Below, in pieces: positions 42,737-51,085 of a stretch of DNA of 64,000 nt. Where the stretch lies: contig NZ_CP124681.1 in the NCBI RefSeq assembly GCF_029961765.1, positions 5,146,001-5,210,000 on the forward strand, written 5' to 3'. The stretch is from Nocardioides sp. QY071. Lineage in GTDB: Bacteria > Actinomycetota > Actinomycetes > Propionibacteriales > Nocardioidaceae. The position numbers were made by a program, and so were the translations under genes. The notes under the pieces are model-generated. The model saw only the letters and a list, made by a program, of their open reading frames with translations, was not told where the DNA came from and searched no databases. The first letter of the stretch is position 1. Every line of letters starts with the position of its first letter.

Positions 42737-44601
42737 CGGTCGGCCCCTTCCGCCGCTCCATCGGTGAGTACGTCGGCCAGCACCACGTGCGCGGACGCCG
42801 GCGCGTCGGGGTCGATGCCGAGGTACTCGCTCATCACCCGCTCGTTGTTCTGGATCTCCTCCGGCGTTCCCTTGGCCATCAGCTCGCCGTGGGCGAGCGC
42901 GACGATCTCGTCGGCCAGGGAGAGCACGAGCTGGAAGTTGTGCTCGACCAGGACGACGGTGCCGCCCGCGTCGCGCACCCGGCGGATCACCTCGGCGAGC
43001 CGCTCGACCTCGTCCTCGTCCAGGCCGGACGCGGTCTCGTCGAGCAGCAGCACGCCCGGGTTGCTGATCAGGCAGCGGGCCACCTCGAGGAGACGACGCT
43101 GGCCCAACGGCAGCGCGGTCGCCTCGGCGTTCTCCAGGTGCCGGATCCCGACCAGGTCGAGCACGCGGTCGGCCTCGGACAGGTCGCCCTTGCGGACCTT
43201 GCGGTAGCGGGGCAGGCGCAGCACGGCCTCGAGGACGGTGGCCCGGTGGCCGGCGTACCGACCCGCCATGACGGCCTCGCGGACGGTGATGCCCTCGGGG
43301 ATGTTGGGCGTCTGGAAGGTGCGCGCCACGCCCGTGCGGGCGACCCGGTCCGGGCCCATCCGCTGCAGCTGCCGGTCGTCGAGGGCGATGACGCCCGCGT
43401 CGGTGCGGTAGAAGCCGCAGATCATGTTGAGCAGGGTGGTCTTGCCCGAGCCGTTGGGCCCGATCAGCGCGGTCACCCGGCCCGGCGTGGCGGTGAGGTC
43501 GACGCCCTTGAGCGCCTGGTTGCCGCCGAACGCCTTGGCGACGCCCTCGACCTTGAGCACCTTGCCGGGTACGGCGGGCACCTCGTCGGCCGCTGAGACG
43601 GACCGCTCGGACCGCTCGGCCGCGGTCGAGGGGTCCTCTGCGACCAGCCTGCGCCACAGCGCCCGGGCCAGGCCGGAGAGGCCGCCGGTCAGCAGCACGC
43701 CGCCGATGATGAGGAAGGCGCCGGTGACGACCAATGAGTACTTCTGGAAGTCGGTCGACTGGTTGAGGCCGAACTGCAGGATGAACGCGCCGAACACGGC
43801 GCCGTACACGCTGGCCGAGCCGCCGAGCACCGACGACGCCAGGATGGTGGTGGCGACGGTGAACGAGAAGGCCTCGGGCGAGATGTACAGGTCCAGGCTG
43901 GCGAAGAGCGCGCCGGCTAGACCCGCCGGGACGGCGCCGAGGGCATAGGCCATCAGCTTCATCCGGAACACGTTGATGCCCATCGAGGCCGCGAGTACGG
44001 GGCTCTGCTTGAGTACCCGCAGCGCGGTGCCGTGCCGGGAGACGGCGATGTTGCGCATCACCGCGAACCAGCCGACGGTCACGATCGCGATGACCATGAA
44101 GTAGTCCTCGGGCGTGAGCAGCCGGCCGAACAACGTCGGCGAGAGGATGCCGCTGAGGCCGTTGCGGCCGCCCGTGTCCTCGCGGAAGATCGCGATCACG
44201 TCGGGCAACAGCAGCACCAGGAAGAACGATGTCATGGCCAGCGACCAGCTGCCGAGCCGCAGGCCCGGGATACCGGTGATCACTCCCACCAGCAGAGCCG
44301 CGACCCCGGCCGCGACGAGCTGCAGCACGATGTCGGTGTGCCCGTGCAGGGAGAGCAGGCCTGCCGTGTAGGCGCCGGCGGCGTACATCGCCACCTGGCC
44401 GAGCGCGAGCTCACCGGCGAAACCGAGGCTCAGGTTGAGGCCGCTGACCAGCAGCGACAGGATCATCGCCAGCTGGAGCTGGCGGACGATGGAGTACTCC
44501 AGGTTGAAGTACGGCACCAGGATCAGCAGGATCCCCAGCGCCAGCGGGACGATCCAGAGCGGACCGCCGGCAATGCGGCGTGCGAGCGTCTGAGCAGCCA
44601 T
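42733..44601 (-). CDS. Fused LivM permease-LivG ATPase of a Liv-type ABC transporter
   Basis: 622 residues. The N-terminal 320 are a LivM-type permease with 8-10 membrane helices (LLVSGLNLSLGFAGELALGQ is the hallmark region). A linker rich in Ser/Glu (about residues 325-345) leads to a LivG ATPase: Walker A GPNGSGKTTL (about residues 379-388), signature region LPLGQRRLLEVARCL and Walker B VLLLDETASGLD. The signature Ser-Gly-Gly is replaced by Leu-Gly-Gln. LivM-LivG fusions occur in actinobacteria and some proteobacteria. It stands between the LivH-like and LivF-like genes in one operon. Confidence 0.92.
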   Translation of the reverse strand: MAAQTLARRIAGGPLWIVPLALGILLILVPYFNLEYSIVRQLQLAMILSLLVSGLNLSLGFAGELALGQVAMYAAGAYTAGLLSLHGHTDIVLQLVAAGVAALLVGVITGIPGLRLGSWSLAMTSFFLVLLLPDVIAIFREDTGGRNGLSGILSPTLFGRLLTPEDYFMVIAIVTVGWFAVMRNIAVSRHGTALRVLKQSPVLAASMGINVFRMKLMAYALGAVPAGLAGALFASLDLYISPEAFSFTVATTILASSVLGGSASVYGAVFGAFILQFGLNQSTDFQKYSLVVTGAFLIIGGVLLTGGLSGLARALWRRLVAEDPSTAAERSERSVSAADEVPAVPGKVLKVEGVAKAFGGNQALKGVDLTATPGRVTALIGPNGSGKTTLLNMICGFYRTDAGVIALDDRQLQRMGPDRVARTGVARTFQTPNIPEGITVREAVMAGRYAGHRATVLEAVLRLPRYRKVRKGDLSEADRVLDLVGIRHLENAEATALPLGQRRLLEVARCLISNPGVLLLDETASGLDEDEVERLAEVIRRVRDAGGTVVLVEHNFQLVLSLADEIVALAHGELMAKGTPEEIQNNERVMSEYLGIDPDAPASAHVVLADVLTDGAAEGADR

Positions 44602-44603
44602 GG

Positions 44604-45461
44604 TCAGACCACCCTTTCCTTCGTGCGGACGAAGAGCCCGGCGGGACGCACCATGAGGACGGTGATGAGGATCAGGAAGACCGCGAGGTTGGCGTACTCG
44701 CCGCCCAGGTAGCGCGAGGCGTAGGCCTCGGCCAGCCCGACCAGGGTGCCGCCGACCAGGGTGCCCGGCATCGAGCCGAAGCCGCCGATGGCCAGGACCA
44801 CGAAGCCCTTGAGCGCGAGCGCAGCACCGAGCGTGGAGACGGCGAAGGTCTTGGACCCCACGAACATGCCGGCGAAGCCGGCGAGGGCACCCGCGGCCAC
44901 GAAGGCCATGAAGGCCATCCGGCGCACGTTCACGCCGCGCAGCAGTGCGGCCTCGCGGTCCTCGGCCATGCCGAGCAGGGCCAGGCCGGTCAGCGAGCGG
45001 CGGCTGTAGATGCCGAGCGCGACGACGAGCAGCACGGCCAGAGCGATCAGGAACAGCTCGACCGGGTAGGCCCGGCCGCCCAGCAGCGTGAACGCCTCGT
45101 CACCGCCGAAGAAGGGGACCGTCAGGGGCTGCGTGCCCCAGGTCAGCTGGGCGATGCCGTCGAGGAGGATCGAGGCGCCCAGCGTGGTGACCAGGATGTT
45201 GTGCATGTCGCCGACCGGGCGGATCGCGATCCGCTCCTCGATCGCGGCGACCAGGGCGACGGCGATCGCCGCCATCGGGACCACCGCCACGGCGGGCAGG
45301 TCCCAGGTCACGAGACCGGTGTAGGCCACGAAGGCGCCGACCATGGTCAGCTGCGCGTGGGCGAAGTTGAAGGTCTTCGAGGAGATGAAGACGATGTTGT
45401 AGCCGATGGCGACGATCGCGTAGATCGCCCCCAGGGACAGGCCACCCCAGATCAGAGTCAC
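44604..45461 (-). CDS. livH: Liv-type ABC transporter permease (LivH-like)
   Basis: 285 residues with about eight hydrophobic helices and the LivH hallmark GLSLGAIYAIVAIGYNIVF at the N-terminus. FGSMPGTLVGGTLVGLAEAY is the conserved cytoplasmic loop that contacts the ATPase. GTG 45461 is the start. It is separated by 2 bp from the LivM-LivG fusion gene. With the substrate-binding protein gene upstream it completes a five-domain importer. Confidence 0.93.
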   Translation of the reverse strand: MTLIWGGLSLGAIYAIVAIGYNIVFISSKTFNFAHAQLTMVGAFVAYTGLVTWDLPAVAVVPMAAIAVALVAAIEERIAIRPVGDMHNILVTTLGASILLDGIAQLTWGTQPLTVPFFGGDEAFTLLGGRAYPVELFLIALAVLLVVALGIYSRRSLTGLALLGMAEDREAALLRGVNVRRMAFMAFVAAGALAGFAGMFVGSKTFAVSTLGAALALKGFVVLAIGGFGSMPGTLVGGTLVGLAEAYASRYLGGEYANLAVFLILITVLMVRPAGLFVRTKERVV

Positions 45462-45530
45462 GGTGATTCCCTCGGGTCGTACGGCGAACGCCGGCGGGAC
45501 GGGTCACCCCACCCCGCCGGCGTCAGCACG

Positions 45531-46727
45531 TCAGTGGAACTGGCCGTCCTTGAGCGGGCCGGGGGCGATGAACTCGAACTCCTCGGGCGCCGGGTTGGCG
45601 GCGTGGGAGTCGGCCGAGAAGCGGTAGGTGCCGATGACCGCGGTGGTGGCCTCCTCCTGCACGTCGGCGTCGAGGAGCGCCTCGGCGATCTTCTTCGGGT
45701 CGGTCGAGTCGGCCTCGTCGGCGGCGGCCTGGACGAGGGCGAGCGCGTCGTTGTTGTAGGCGAGGATCAGCGTCGCCTTGATCGGGTCGATCTTCTTCAT
45801 CCGGGCGACCAGGTCGTTGGCGTCGGTCGCAGCCGCGTCGTACGCGGTGCTCTTGAAGACCTGCATCACCAGGTTCTTGACGGCGGGCGTGCCGAGGACG
45901 CCCGAGGGCGGCTCGGTGGAGATCAGCGTGGTGGCGGACACCGAGGTGTTGCCGACAATCGGGATGTCCCAGCCGAGCTTCTCGATGCCCTTGAGGACGT
46001 AGCCGAGCGGGGCGCCGTACGCGTCCAGCACCAACACGTCGGGGCTCTTGGCGCGGATCGCCTCGAGCTGCGCGGTCATGTCGAGGGCGGCGACGTCGTA
46101 CTCCTCGTTGGCGACGACATCGAGGCCGGCGGCGTCGAAGGTCTTCTCGGAGGCGGCGCCGTAGACCTCGCCGTAGGAGCTCGAGCCGTGCAGGATGCCG
46201 ACCTTGGCGTAGCCCTTCTCCTCGAAGTACGGCGGGTACGCGTCGAGCTGGTTCTGCGCGCTGGCCGAGAGGTCGAAGTTGAGCGGGAACGCCTTCGGGT
46301 CCGCGGAGGTCGCGGTCGGGCCGATGTTGAAGGACAGGATGCTGTTCTGCTTGAGGATCGGCAGGGTCGCGTCAGCGACGGTCGACGGGCCCGAGTTGAG
46401 GACCAGGTCGGGCTTGCCCTTGGCGATCGCCTCACGCAGCTTGGTGACGGCGACGGTCGGGTCGGCCTGGTCGTCGAGGACCTCGATCTTGACCTTCTTG
46501 CCGTCGATCCCGCCGCTGGCGTTGACGAGGTCGACGCCGGCCTTCGCGGACAGGACCGAGGTGGAGGCGTTGTCGGCGAGGGGGCCCTCGGCCGAGATGC
46601 CGCCGAGCACCAGGACGCGGTACTCGCCGTCCTTGCTGCCGCTGCCGGAGTCCTCGCCGGCGCAGCCCGCGGCGACCATGGCGAGGGCGGCGAGTCCGCC
46701 GACCACCTTGAACAGACGTGTCTTCAT
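45531..46727 (-). CDS. ABC transporter substrate-binding lipoprotein (Liv-type, peripla_BP_6)
   Basis: 398 residues. Signal peptide with lipobox (LAMVAAGC, lipidated Cys at 22), then a type I periplasmic binding protein fold (RVLVLGGISAEGPLADNASTS; AGVDLVNASGGIDGKKVKI; LVLNSGPSTVADATLPIL). GAAGGAA lies upstream of ATG 46727. The binding pocket residues cannot be assigned, but this family includes proteins for aromatic acids and steroid-like acids as well as leucine. Operator site I sits beside its promoter, so it should be made together with the rest of the island. Confidence 0.93.
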   Translation of the reverse strand: MKTRLFKVVGGLAALAMVAAGCAGEDSGSGSKDGEYRVLVLGGISAEGPLADNASTSVLSAKAGVDLVNASGGIDGKKVKIEVLDDQADPTVAVTKLREAIAKGKPDLVLNSGPSTVADATLPILKQNSILSFNIGPTATSADPKAFPLNFDLSASAQNQLDAYPPYFEEKGYAKVGILHGSSSYGEVYGAASEKTFDAAGLDVVANEEYDVAALDMTAQLEAIRAKSPDVLVLDAYGAPLGYVLKGIEKLGWDIPIVGNTSVSATTLISTEPPSGVLGTPAVKNLVMQVFKSTAYDAAATDANDLVARMKKIDPIKATLILAYNNDALALVQAAADEADSTDPKKIAEALLDADVQEEATTAVIGTYRFSADSHAANPAPEEFEFIAPGPLKDGQFH

Positions 46728-46815
46728 CCCAGATTCCTTCTGATGAGCGTGGGCAGGCCGGGCAGGCCCGCCAGTTCGACGCGAGGAGCCGAGCCTCTCG
46801 TTATGACCTTCCGGG

Positions 46816-46862
46816 GTATTACGAATCGTCATAGTAGGTGACAAACCAAGCAAACGCTAGGG
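46816..46862 (-). promoter_or_regulatory. Promoter of the ABC importer operon with operator site I
   Basis: On the minus strand TTGTCA (46844-46839) and TAATAC (46821-46816) are separated by 17 bp. Operator site I, ACCAAGC-AAAC-GCTAGGG (46845-46862), directly abuts the -35. A small palindrome ACGA-a-TCGT (46821-46829) lies within the promoter and could be a second regulator site. Confidence 0.72.
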
Positions 46863-47001
46863 CAAGCGGCAAGGGATCTCGCGCGATCCCCGCGTGCTCG
46901 ATGCAAGCACTCAGCTCCGCTGCCTGCCGGCCGATGGGGACGAGGTCACGTGATCGTCGAGCCAGCGCGATCTACGTCATCGCACGCACCTGGATCGCAC
47001 C
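46863..47001. other. Intergenic stretch upstream of the GAF-EAL gene
   Basis: With the promoter region to its left it forms a divergent control region of about 275 bp. No ORF, strong promoter or hairpin is visible in this part. The GAF-EAL start lacks a clear ribosome site. Confidence 0.4.
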
Positions 47002-48315
47002 ATGGGGACCAGCGCCACCACGCGGCCGTCGTACGCCGCGGAGCACGACCACGAAGCCGACCGACTCGAGTCGCTGCGCTCTTACGCGCTCCTCGACACC
47101 GAGCCCGAGGACCTGTTCGACGACCTCGTCCTCATCGCCGCCCGGATGTGCGGTACGCCGATGGCGGCGGTGGCCCTGGTGGACGACGAGCGAGTGTGGT
47201 TCAAGGCCCGTTTCGGCATCCGGCGCACCGAGGTGCCGCGCGGCTTCACCTTCTGTGAGCAGGTCGTGGCCCGCAAGGAGCCCCTCGCGGTGGCCGACTC
47301 ACGGCTCGATCCGCGATTCCGCGCCGCCGCCGACGACGGAGTGCTGGCGTACGCCGGCGTGCCCCTCGTGGGCCGCGACGGCCTGCCCATCGGCACGCTC
47401 TGCGTGTTCGACACCGTCGCCCGCCAGCTGCCGGACAAGTCCGTCGAGTGGCTGCGGATCCTGGCCGAGCAGGTCGTCGCCCACATCGAGCTGCGACGCA
47501 CCGACCACCGAGCGGGTCTGGCCGACGGCTTCGAGACGTCCGGGCTGCTGCGACCCGAGCGGATCCGCGCCGCCCTCGACAACGGCGAGCTGTTGCCCTG
47601 GTTCCAGCCGGTGGTCGACCTGCACACCGGCCGGCGTTGCGGCGCGGAGGCGCTCCTGCGCTGGGAGCACCCGGAGCACGGACCGATCCCCCCGTCGGCC
47701 TTCCTGCCCGTGCTCGAGGCGACCGGGCTGATCCTGCCGACCGGACGCCAGGTGGTACGGCGCTCGCTCGCCGCACTGCGATCGGTCCTGGACACGGTCT
47801 CCAGCGGCTCCGCCGAGGGGCCCGGGTTCGGCGTATCGATCAACGCCTCGGCCGTCGAGATCGCCCAGCCCGGGTTCGCCCGGCGGATCATCGACGAGAT
47901 CGCCGAGCAGGCCGTCCCGGCCGGCGCCGTGACGATCGAGCTCACCGAGACCGGAGGCCCGACGCCGATCGAGGTGCTGCGCCCCGAGCTGCAGCAACTG
48001 CGCGACGCCGGGCTGCGGATCGACGCCGACGACTTCGGCAACGGCCACTCGACGCTCCAGCGCCTGCTCGACCTGCCCCTCACCGGGATCAAGCTCGACC
48101 TGTCGATCATCAGCCGGGTCCCGCACGACGTCCGGGTGGCGCGGGTCGTGCAGTGGCTCGTCGACGGCGCCCACGATCTCGGACTGTCCGTCGTCGCCGA
48201 GGGCGTGGAGTGCGAGGAGCAGCGCCTGTTCCTGCGCGACGTCGGCTGCGACCGGGCCCAGGGCTACCTGTTCGGGCGACCCGCGCGCGATCTCGATCCG
48301 GGTCCCACTGGGTGA
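47002..48315 (+). CDS. GAF-EAL protein, probable cyclic-di-GMP phosphodiesterase
   Basis: 437 residues. The GAF sensor domain spans about residues 25-165 (PMAAVALVDDERVWFKARFG, FTFCEQVVA, GVPLVGRDGLPIGTLCVFD). The EAL domain spans about residues 190-430. Catalytic and metal residues appear intact: EALLRWEHP, SINAS, ELTE, DDFGNGHS (usually DDFGTGYS), IKLD, VVAEGVE and QGYLFGRP. It should cleave c-di-GMP to pGpG. The GAF domain may respond to a small molecule or redox state. The neighbouring genes do not hint at a specific circuit. Confidence 0.93.
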   Translation: MGTSATTRPSYAAEHDHEADRLESLRSYALLDTEPEDLFDDLVLIAARMCGTPMAAVALVDDERVWFKARFGIRRTEVPRGFTFCEQVVARKEPLAVADSRLDPRFRAAADDGVLAYAGVPLVGRDGLPIGTLCVFDTVARQLPDKSVEWLRILAEQVVAHIELRRTDHRAGLADGFETSGLLRPERIRAALDNGELLPWFQPVVDLHTGRRCGAEALLRWEHPEHGPIPPSAFLPVLEATGLILPTGRQVVRRSLAALRSVLDTVSSGSAEGPGFGVSINASAVEIAQPGFARRIIDEIAEQAVPAGAVTIELTETGGPTPIEVLRPELQQLRDAGLRIDADDFGNGHSTLQRLLDLPLTGIKLDLSIISRVPHDVRVARVVQWLVDGAHDLGLSVVAEGVECEEQRLFLRDVGCDRAQGYLFGRPARDLDPGPTG

Positions 48316-48361
48316 GTCGAGCGACTTGTCGTCGGTCCCGTGCACCGGAAGGCTCGCCTCC

Positions 48362-48823
48362 GTGACCCCGACGACCGCCGACCGGCTCGCTCTCGACGAC
48401 CTCGTCCACCGCTACGCCCTGCTGGTCGATCAGCGCGCGTTCGCGGCGGTCGGTGACCTGTTCACGTCCGACGCGGAGCTGGTCCTGCCCGATCCGCCGT
48501 CCTCCCTGCAGCCGACCGTCGAGGTGCTCGGCCGAGAGGCCGTGGTCACCGCTCTCGGCCGGCTCGCCGGCTTCGCGGCGACCTTCCACGCCGTGGTCGG
48601 CCGGATCGCGGAGGTCGACGCGGATCGACCCGACCGAGCGACCGGTCGGGTCGCCTGCGAGGCGCACCACGTGAGCACGGCGGATGACGGCCGGGCCCGG
48701 GACCTGACCTGGTACCTGCACTACGACGACGAGTACGCGCTGGTCGACGGGCGTTGGCTGATCGCCAGGCGAGCGCTGACGATAGAGGTGATCACGACCG
48801 GACCGGTGCGCAAGGTCCGCTGA
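48362..48823 (+). CDS. SnoaL-like/NTF2-fold protein
   Basis: 153 residues from GTG 48362. DDLVHRYALLVDQRAFAAVGDLFTSDAELVLPDP at the N-terminus and TWYLHYDDEYALVDGRWLIARRALTIE at the C-terminus outline the SnoaL_4 NTF2-like alpha+beta barrel. Members are polyketide cyclases, dehydratases or ring-hydroxylating dioxygenase beta-like proteins; many have no known reaction. It follows the GAF-EAL gene and precedes a 71-bp hairpin. Function unassigned. Confidence 0.82.
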   Translation: MTPTTADRLALDDLVHRYALLVDQRAFAAVGDLFTSDAELVLPDPPSSLQPTVEVLGREAVVTALGRLAGFAATFHAVVGRIAEVDADRPDRATGRVACEAHHVSTADDGRARDLTWYLHYDDEYALVDGRWLIARRALTIEVITTGPVRKVR

Positions 48824-48894
48824 GTTCGCGCGACGGGGAGGCGGCGTCGCGAGCGTCGTGGCGCGCGCAGCAGGCGCCTCCCCGTCGCGCGAAC
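48824..48894. repeat. 71-bp hairpin with 20-bp perfect inverted arms
   Basis: gttcgcgcgacggggaggcg (48824-48843) is the exact reverse complement of 48875-48894. The 31-nt loop is itself GC-rich. It lies right after the SnoaL-like stop and just before the leaderless promoter of the N-acetyltransferase gene. It could terminate the upstream transcript. No T run follows either arm. Confidence 0.85.
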
Positions 48895-48896
48895 CC

Positions 48897-48902
48897 TACG
48901 AT
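48897..48902 (+). promoter_or_regulatory. -10 box of the leaderless arylamine N-acetyltransferase gene
   Basis: TACGAT ends 6 nt before GTG 48909 and no ribosome site is present, which indicates a leaderless mRNA. The box begins three bases after the hairpin arm. Confidence 0.6.
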
Positions 48903-48908
48903 CGAGAC

Positions 48909-49724
48909 GTGAGCGACCCCTGGCAGACCGACCGGCTCGACCTGGCGGGCTACCTCGATCGTCTCGGCCTGACGGCGGCGCCACCGTCGCGGGCCGCGCT
49001 CGACGCGCTGCACCGGGCGCACGTGCGGACGTTCACCTTCGACAACGTCGACGTGCTGCTCGGCCAGCACCGCGGCGTCGGGCTCGACGTGCTCAGCGAG
49101 AAGTTCGTGGGACGGGGGCGGGGCGGCTACTGCTTCGAGCACGCCACGGTGTTCGCGGCCGCCCTCGACCGCCTGGGGTACGACGTCGAGCGGCACCTCG
49201 GCAGGGTCGGGGACCCGGCGACGGGTGACGTGCAGGGCCGCACCCACATGACGCTCGAGGTGCGCCTCGACGGGGAGCGGCTGCTGTGCGACCCCGGCTT
49301 CGGGATGAGCCTGGTGCGACCGGTGGTCCTGGCCGACGGCGCGGAGAGCGACCAGGACGGCTGGCCCTACCGGGTGGTGCGCACCGGCGGCGGGTGGGGC
49401 CTGCAGCGACTGCGGGAGGCCGGCTGGGAGCACGCGCACACCACGGACGAGCTGCCTGTGCTGCCGGTCGACGTCGTCATCGGGCACCACTACACGAGCA
49501 CGTTCGCGACCTCGCACTTCCGCAACGGCCTGATGATCACGCGCCACGACGAGGGTCGCCACGTCTCGGTCACCGCCACCGCGCTGACCGTACGACGACC
49601 GGGCGAGCCCACCGCGCACCGTCCCTTGGCGCCCGGTGAGCTCACCGACTGGTTGCGCGCGCTCGCCGTACCGCTGACCCCGGACGAGGAGCGGCGACTG
49701 CTGGACCGGGTCGCCGGGCTCTGA
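48909..49724 (+). CDS. nat: Arylamine N-acetyltransferase
   Basis: 271 residues. The catalytic triad is visible: Cys75 in RGGYCFE, His113 in RTHMTLEV and Asp128 in LLCDPGFG. The enzyme moves an acetyl (or propionyl) group from CoA to arylamines, hydrazines or hydroxylamines. Mycobacterial NAT sits among steroid-degradation genes and uses propionyl-CoA; here it lies 2 kb beyond the catabolic island, with no operator site seen. It could also detoxify arylamines made from nitroaromatics (see the pnb genes at the window end). Confidence 0.93.
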   Translation: MSDPWQTDRLDLAGYLDRLGLTAAPPSRAALDALHRAHVRTFTFDNVDVLLGQHRGVGLDVLSEKFVGRGRGGYCFEHATVFAAALDRLGYDVERHLGRVGDPATGDVQGRTHMTLEVRLDGERLLCDPGFGMSLVRPVVLADGAESDQDGWPYRVVRTGGGWGLQRLREAGWEHAHTTDELPVLPVDVVIGHHYTSTFATSHFRNGLMITRHDEGRHVSVTATALTVRRPGEPTAHRPLAPGELTDWLRALAVPLTPDEERRLLDRVAGL

Positions 49725-49728
49725 CCGG

Positions 49729-51084
49729 TCAGCCGGCGGCGAGGATCCCCTCGGCGATCTCGGAGCCGACCCGCACGGCGCCGTCGACGTGCTGGAAGCC
49801 GTGGCCGGCGACGTCGCTGCTGCCGAACTCGATCGGGCCGACCGGCTGGCGCAGCACGTGGCCCCAGCGGGTCAGGCCGCCGAGGTCGAAGCTGGTGCCG
49901 TAGGCGCCGCCGGTGAGCTCCTGGTGCTGCCAGTCGCTCTCGACGTACGCGATCGGGTGGCGGGCCTGCTCGCCGTAGTAGGTCGCGAGCGAGTCGAGGA
50001 CCCGCCCGCGGCGCTCCTCCTCGGACAGCGGGCCGACCGCGTCTGCGTTGACGTCGGACACGAAGCCGACGACGACACCGCGGGACTCGCCCTCGGGGGT
50101 GTTGTCGTAGGCCTCGTGCACGAGCTCGTAGGGCCCGAACGCAGTGCCGTCGAGGCCCGCCTCGCGCCAGAACGGCGTCTCGTACATCGCCTGCACCTTG
50201 ATCACGAGCCCGAACGACTGGTGCTCGCGGGCGATCCGGTGCTCGGCCGGCAGCTCGGGGGTGAACCGGACCCGGCGCACCACGGTCGGGGGTACGGCGA
50301 GCACCAGCCGGCGCGCGGCGTGCTGCTCGTCGCCGACGTGGACGACCGCGCCGCCGTCGTTCCACTCGACGTGGGTCACGTCCTGGCCGAGACGGACCCG
50401 GTCGCCGAGCCTGCTGGCCAGCTCGATCGGGACCGACTGCAGGCCGCCGACGACGCGGCGGTCGAGGATGATGTCGGCGTCGAGCAGGTTGCTGAACGAG
50501 CCGGCGCTGGCCGCCATCTGCACCGCCTGGAGCGCGGAGAACGCGTGGGCGGGCTTGGTCAGCATCGCGGGGCCCAGGTAGAGCGCGATGTTGTCGCGGG
50601 CCTCGGCGTCGTCGCACTGCTCCTCGAGCCAGGCGCGCAGCGAGATGCTGTCGAGGTGGCGGGCGTCCTCGAGCTCCCACGGCCGGGCCGGGTCCATCGC
50701 GGCGGCGAGCTCGTCGAGCTTCTTGGCCAGCTCGGCGATCGCGGCGTTGGTGGCCTCCGATACCGGCAGGTCGTCGGTGAAGCGGCGCGCGACGCGGTCG
50801 CGGCCGACGTACAGCGATTCGCCGTCGCGGTGGCGTGGGTACGTCGCCAGCCCGAGCTCGTCGACCAGCGCGATGAGCGCGTCCTGGTCGGGCGAGACCC
50901 ACTGGCCGCCCATCTCGAACATGGCGGGGGCGCCCGCCTCGTCGGTGAGGTCGGTGCGCAGCCGGCCGCCGACGCGGTCCCGGGCCTCGAGCACCAGCAC
51001 GTCCTGGCCGGCCTCGGCCAGGCGCCAGGCGGCGGTCAGGCCGGTCGCGCCGGCACCGATCACGATCACGTCGTGGAGGGTCAT
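49729..51084 (-). CDS. Flavin-containing monoamine oxidase
   Basis: 451 residues. The FAD-binding start is VIVIGAGATGLTAAWRLAEAG (GxGxxG, about residues 7-25), then LEARDRVGGRLRT, and GGQWVSPDQ. The C-terminal FAD-contacting region is LTGGAYGTSFDLGG. The family oxidises primary or polyamines to aldehydes with H2O2. It lies one base after the stop of an amino-acid/polyamine permease in one operon, with a TetR gene divergent. Uptake plus oxidation of an amine such as putrescine or tyramine is the likely role; the amine itself is not determined. Confidence 0.92.
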   Translation of the reverse strand: MTLHDVIVIGAGATGLTAAWRLAEAGQDVLVLEARDRVGGRLRTDLTDEAGAPAMFEMGGQWVSPDQDALIALVDELGLATYPRHRDGESLYVGRDRVARRFTDDLPVSEATNAAIAELAKKLDELAAAMDPARPWELEDARHLDSISLRAWLEEQCDDAEARDNIALYLGPAMLTKPAHAFSALQAVQMAASAGSFSNLLDADIILDRRVVGGLQSVPIELASRLGDRVRLGQDVTHVEWNDGGAVVHVGDEQHAARRLVLAVPPTVVRRVRFTPELPAEHRIAREHQSFGLVIKVQAMYETPFWREAGLDGTAFGPYELVHEAYDNTPEGESRGVVVGFVSDVNADAVGPLSEEERRGRVLDSLATYYGEQARHPIAYVESDWQHQELTGGAYGTSFDLGGLTRWGHVLRQPVGPIEFGSSDVAGHGFQHVDGAVRVGSEIAEGILAAG

Positions 51085-51085
51085 G

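Noticed and set aside
41981..46727. Branched-chain amino acid importer
   Set aside because: The fold is Liv-type, but the operator and the catabolic neighbours argue for another cargo. The name is used for family only.
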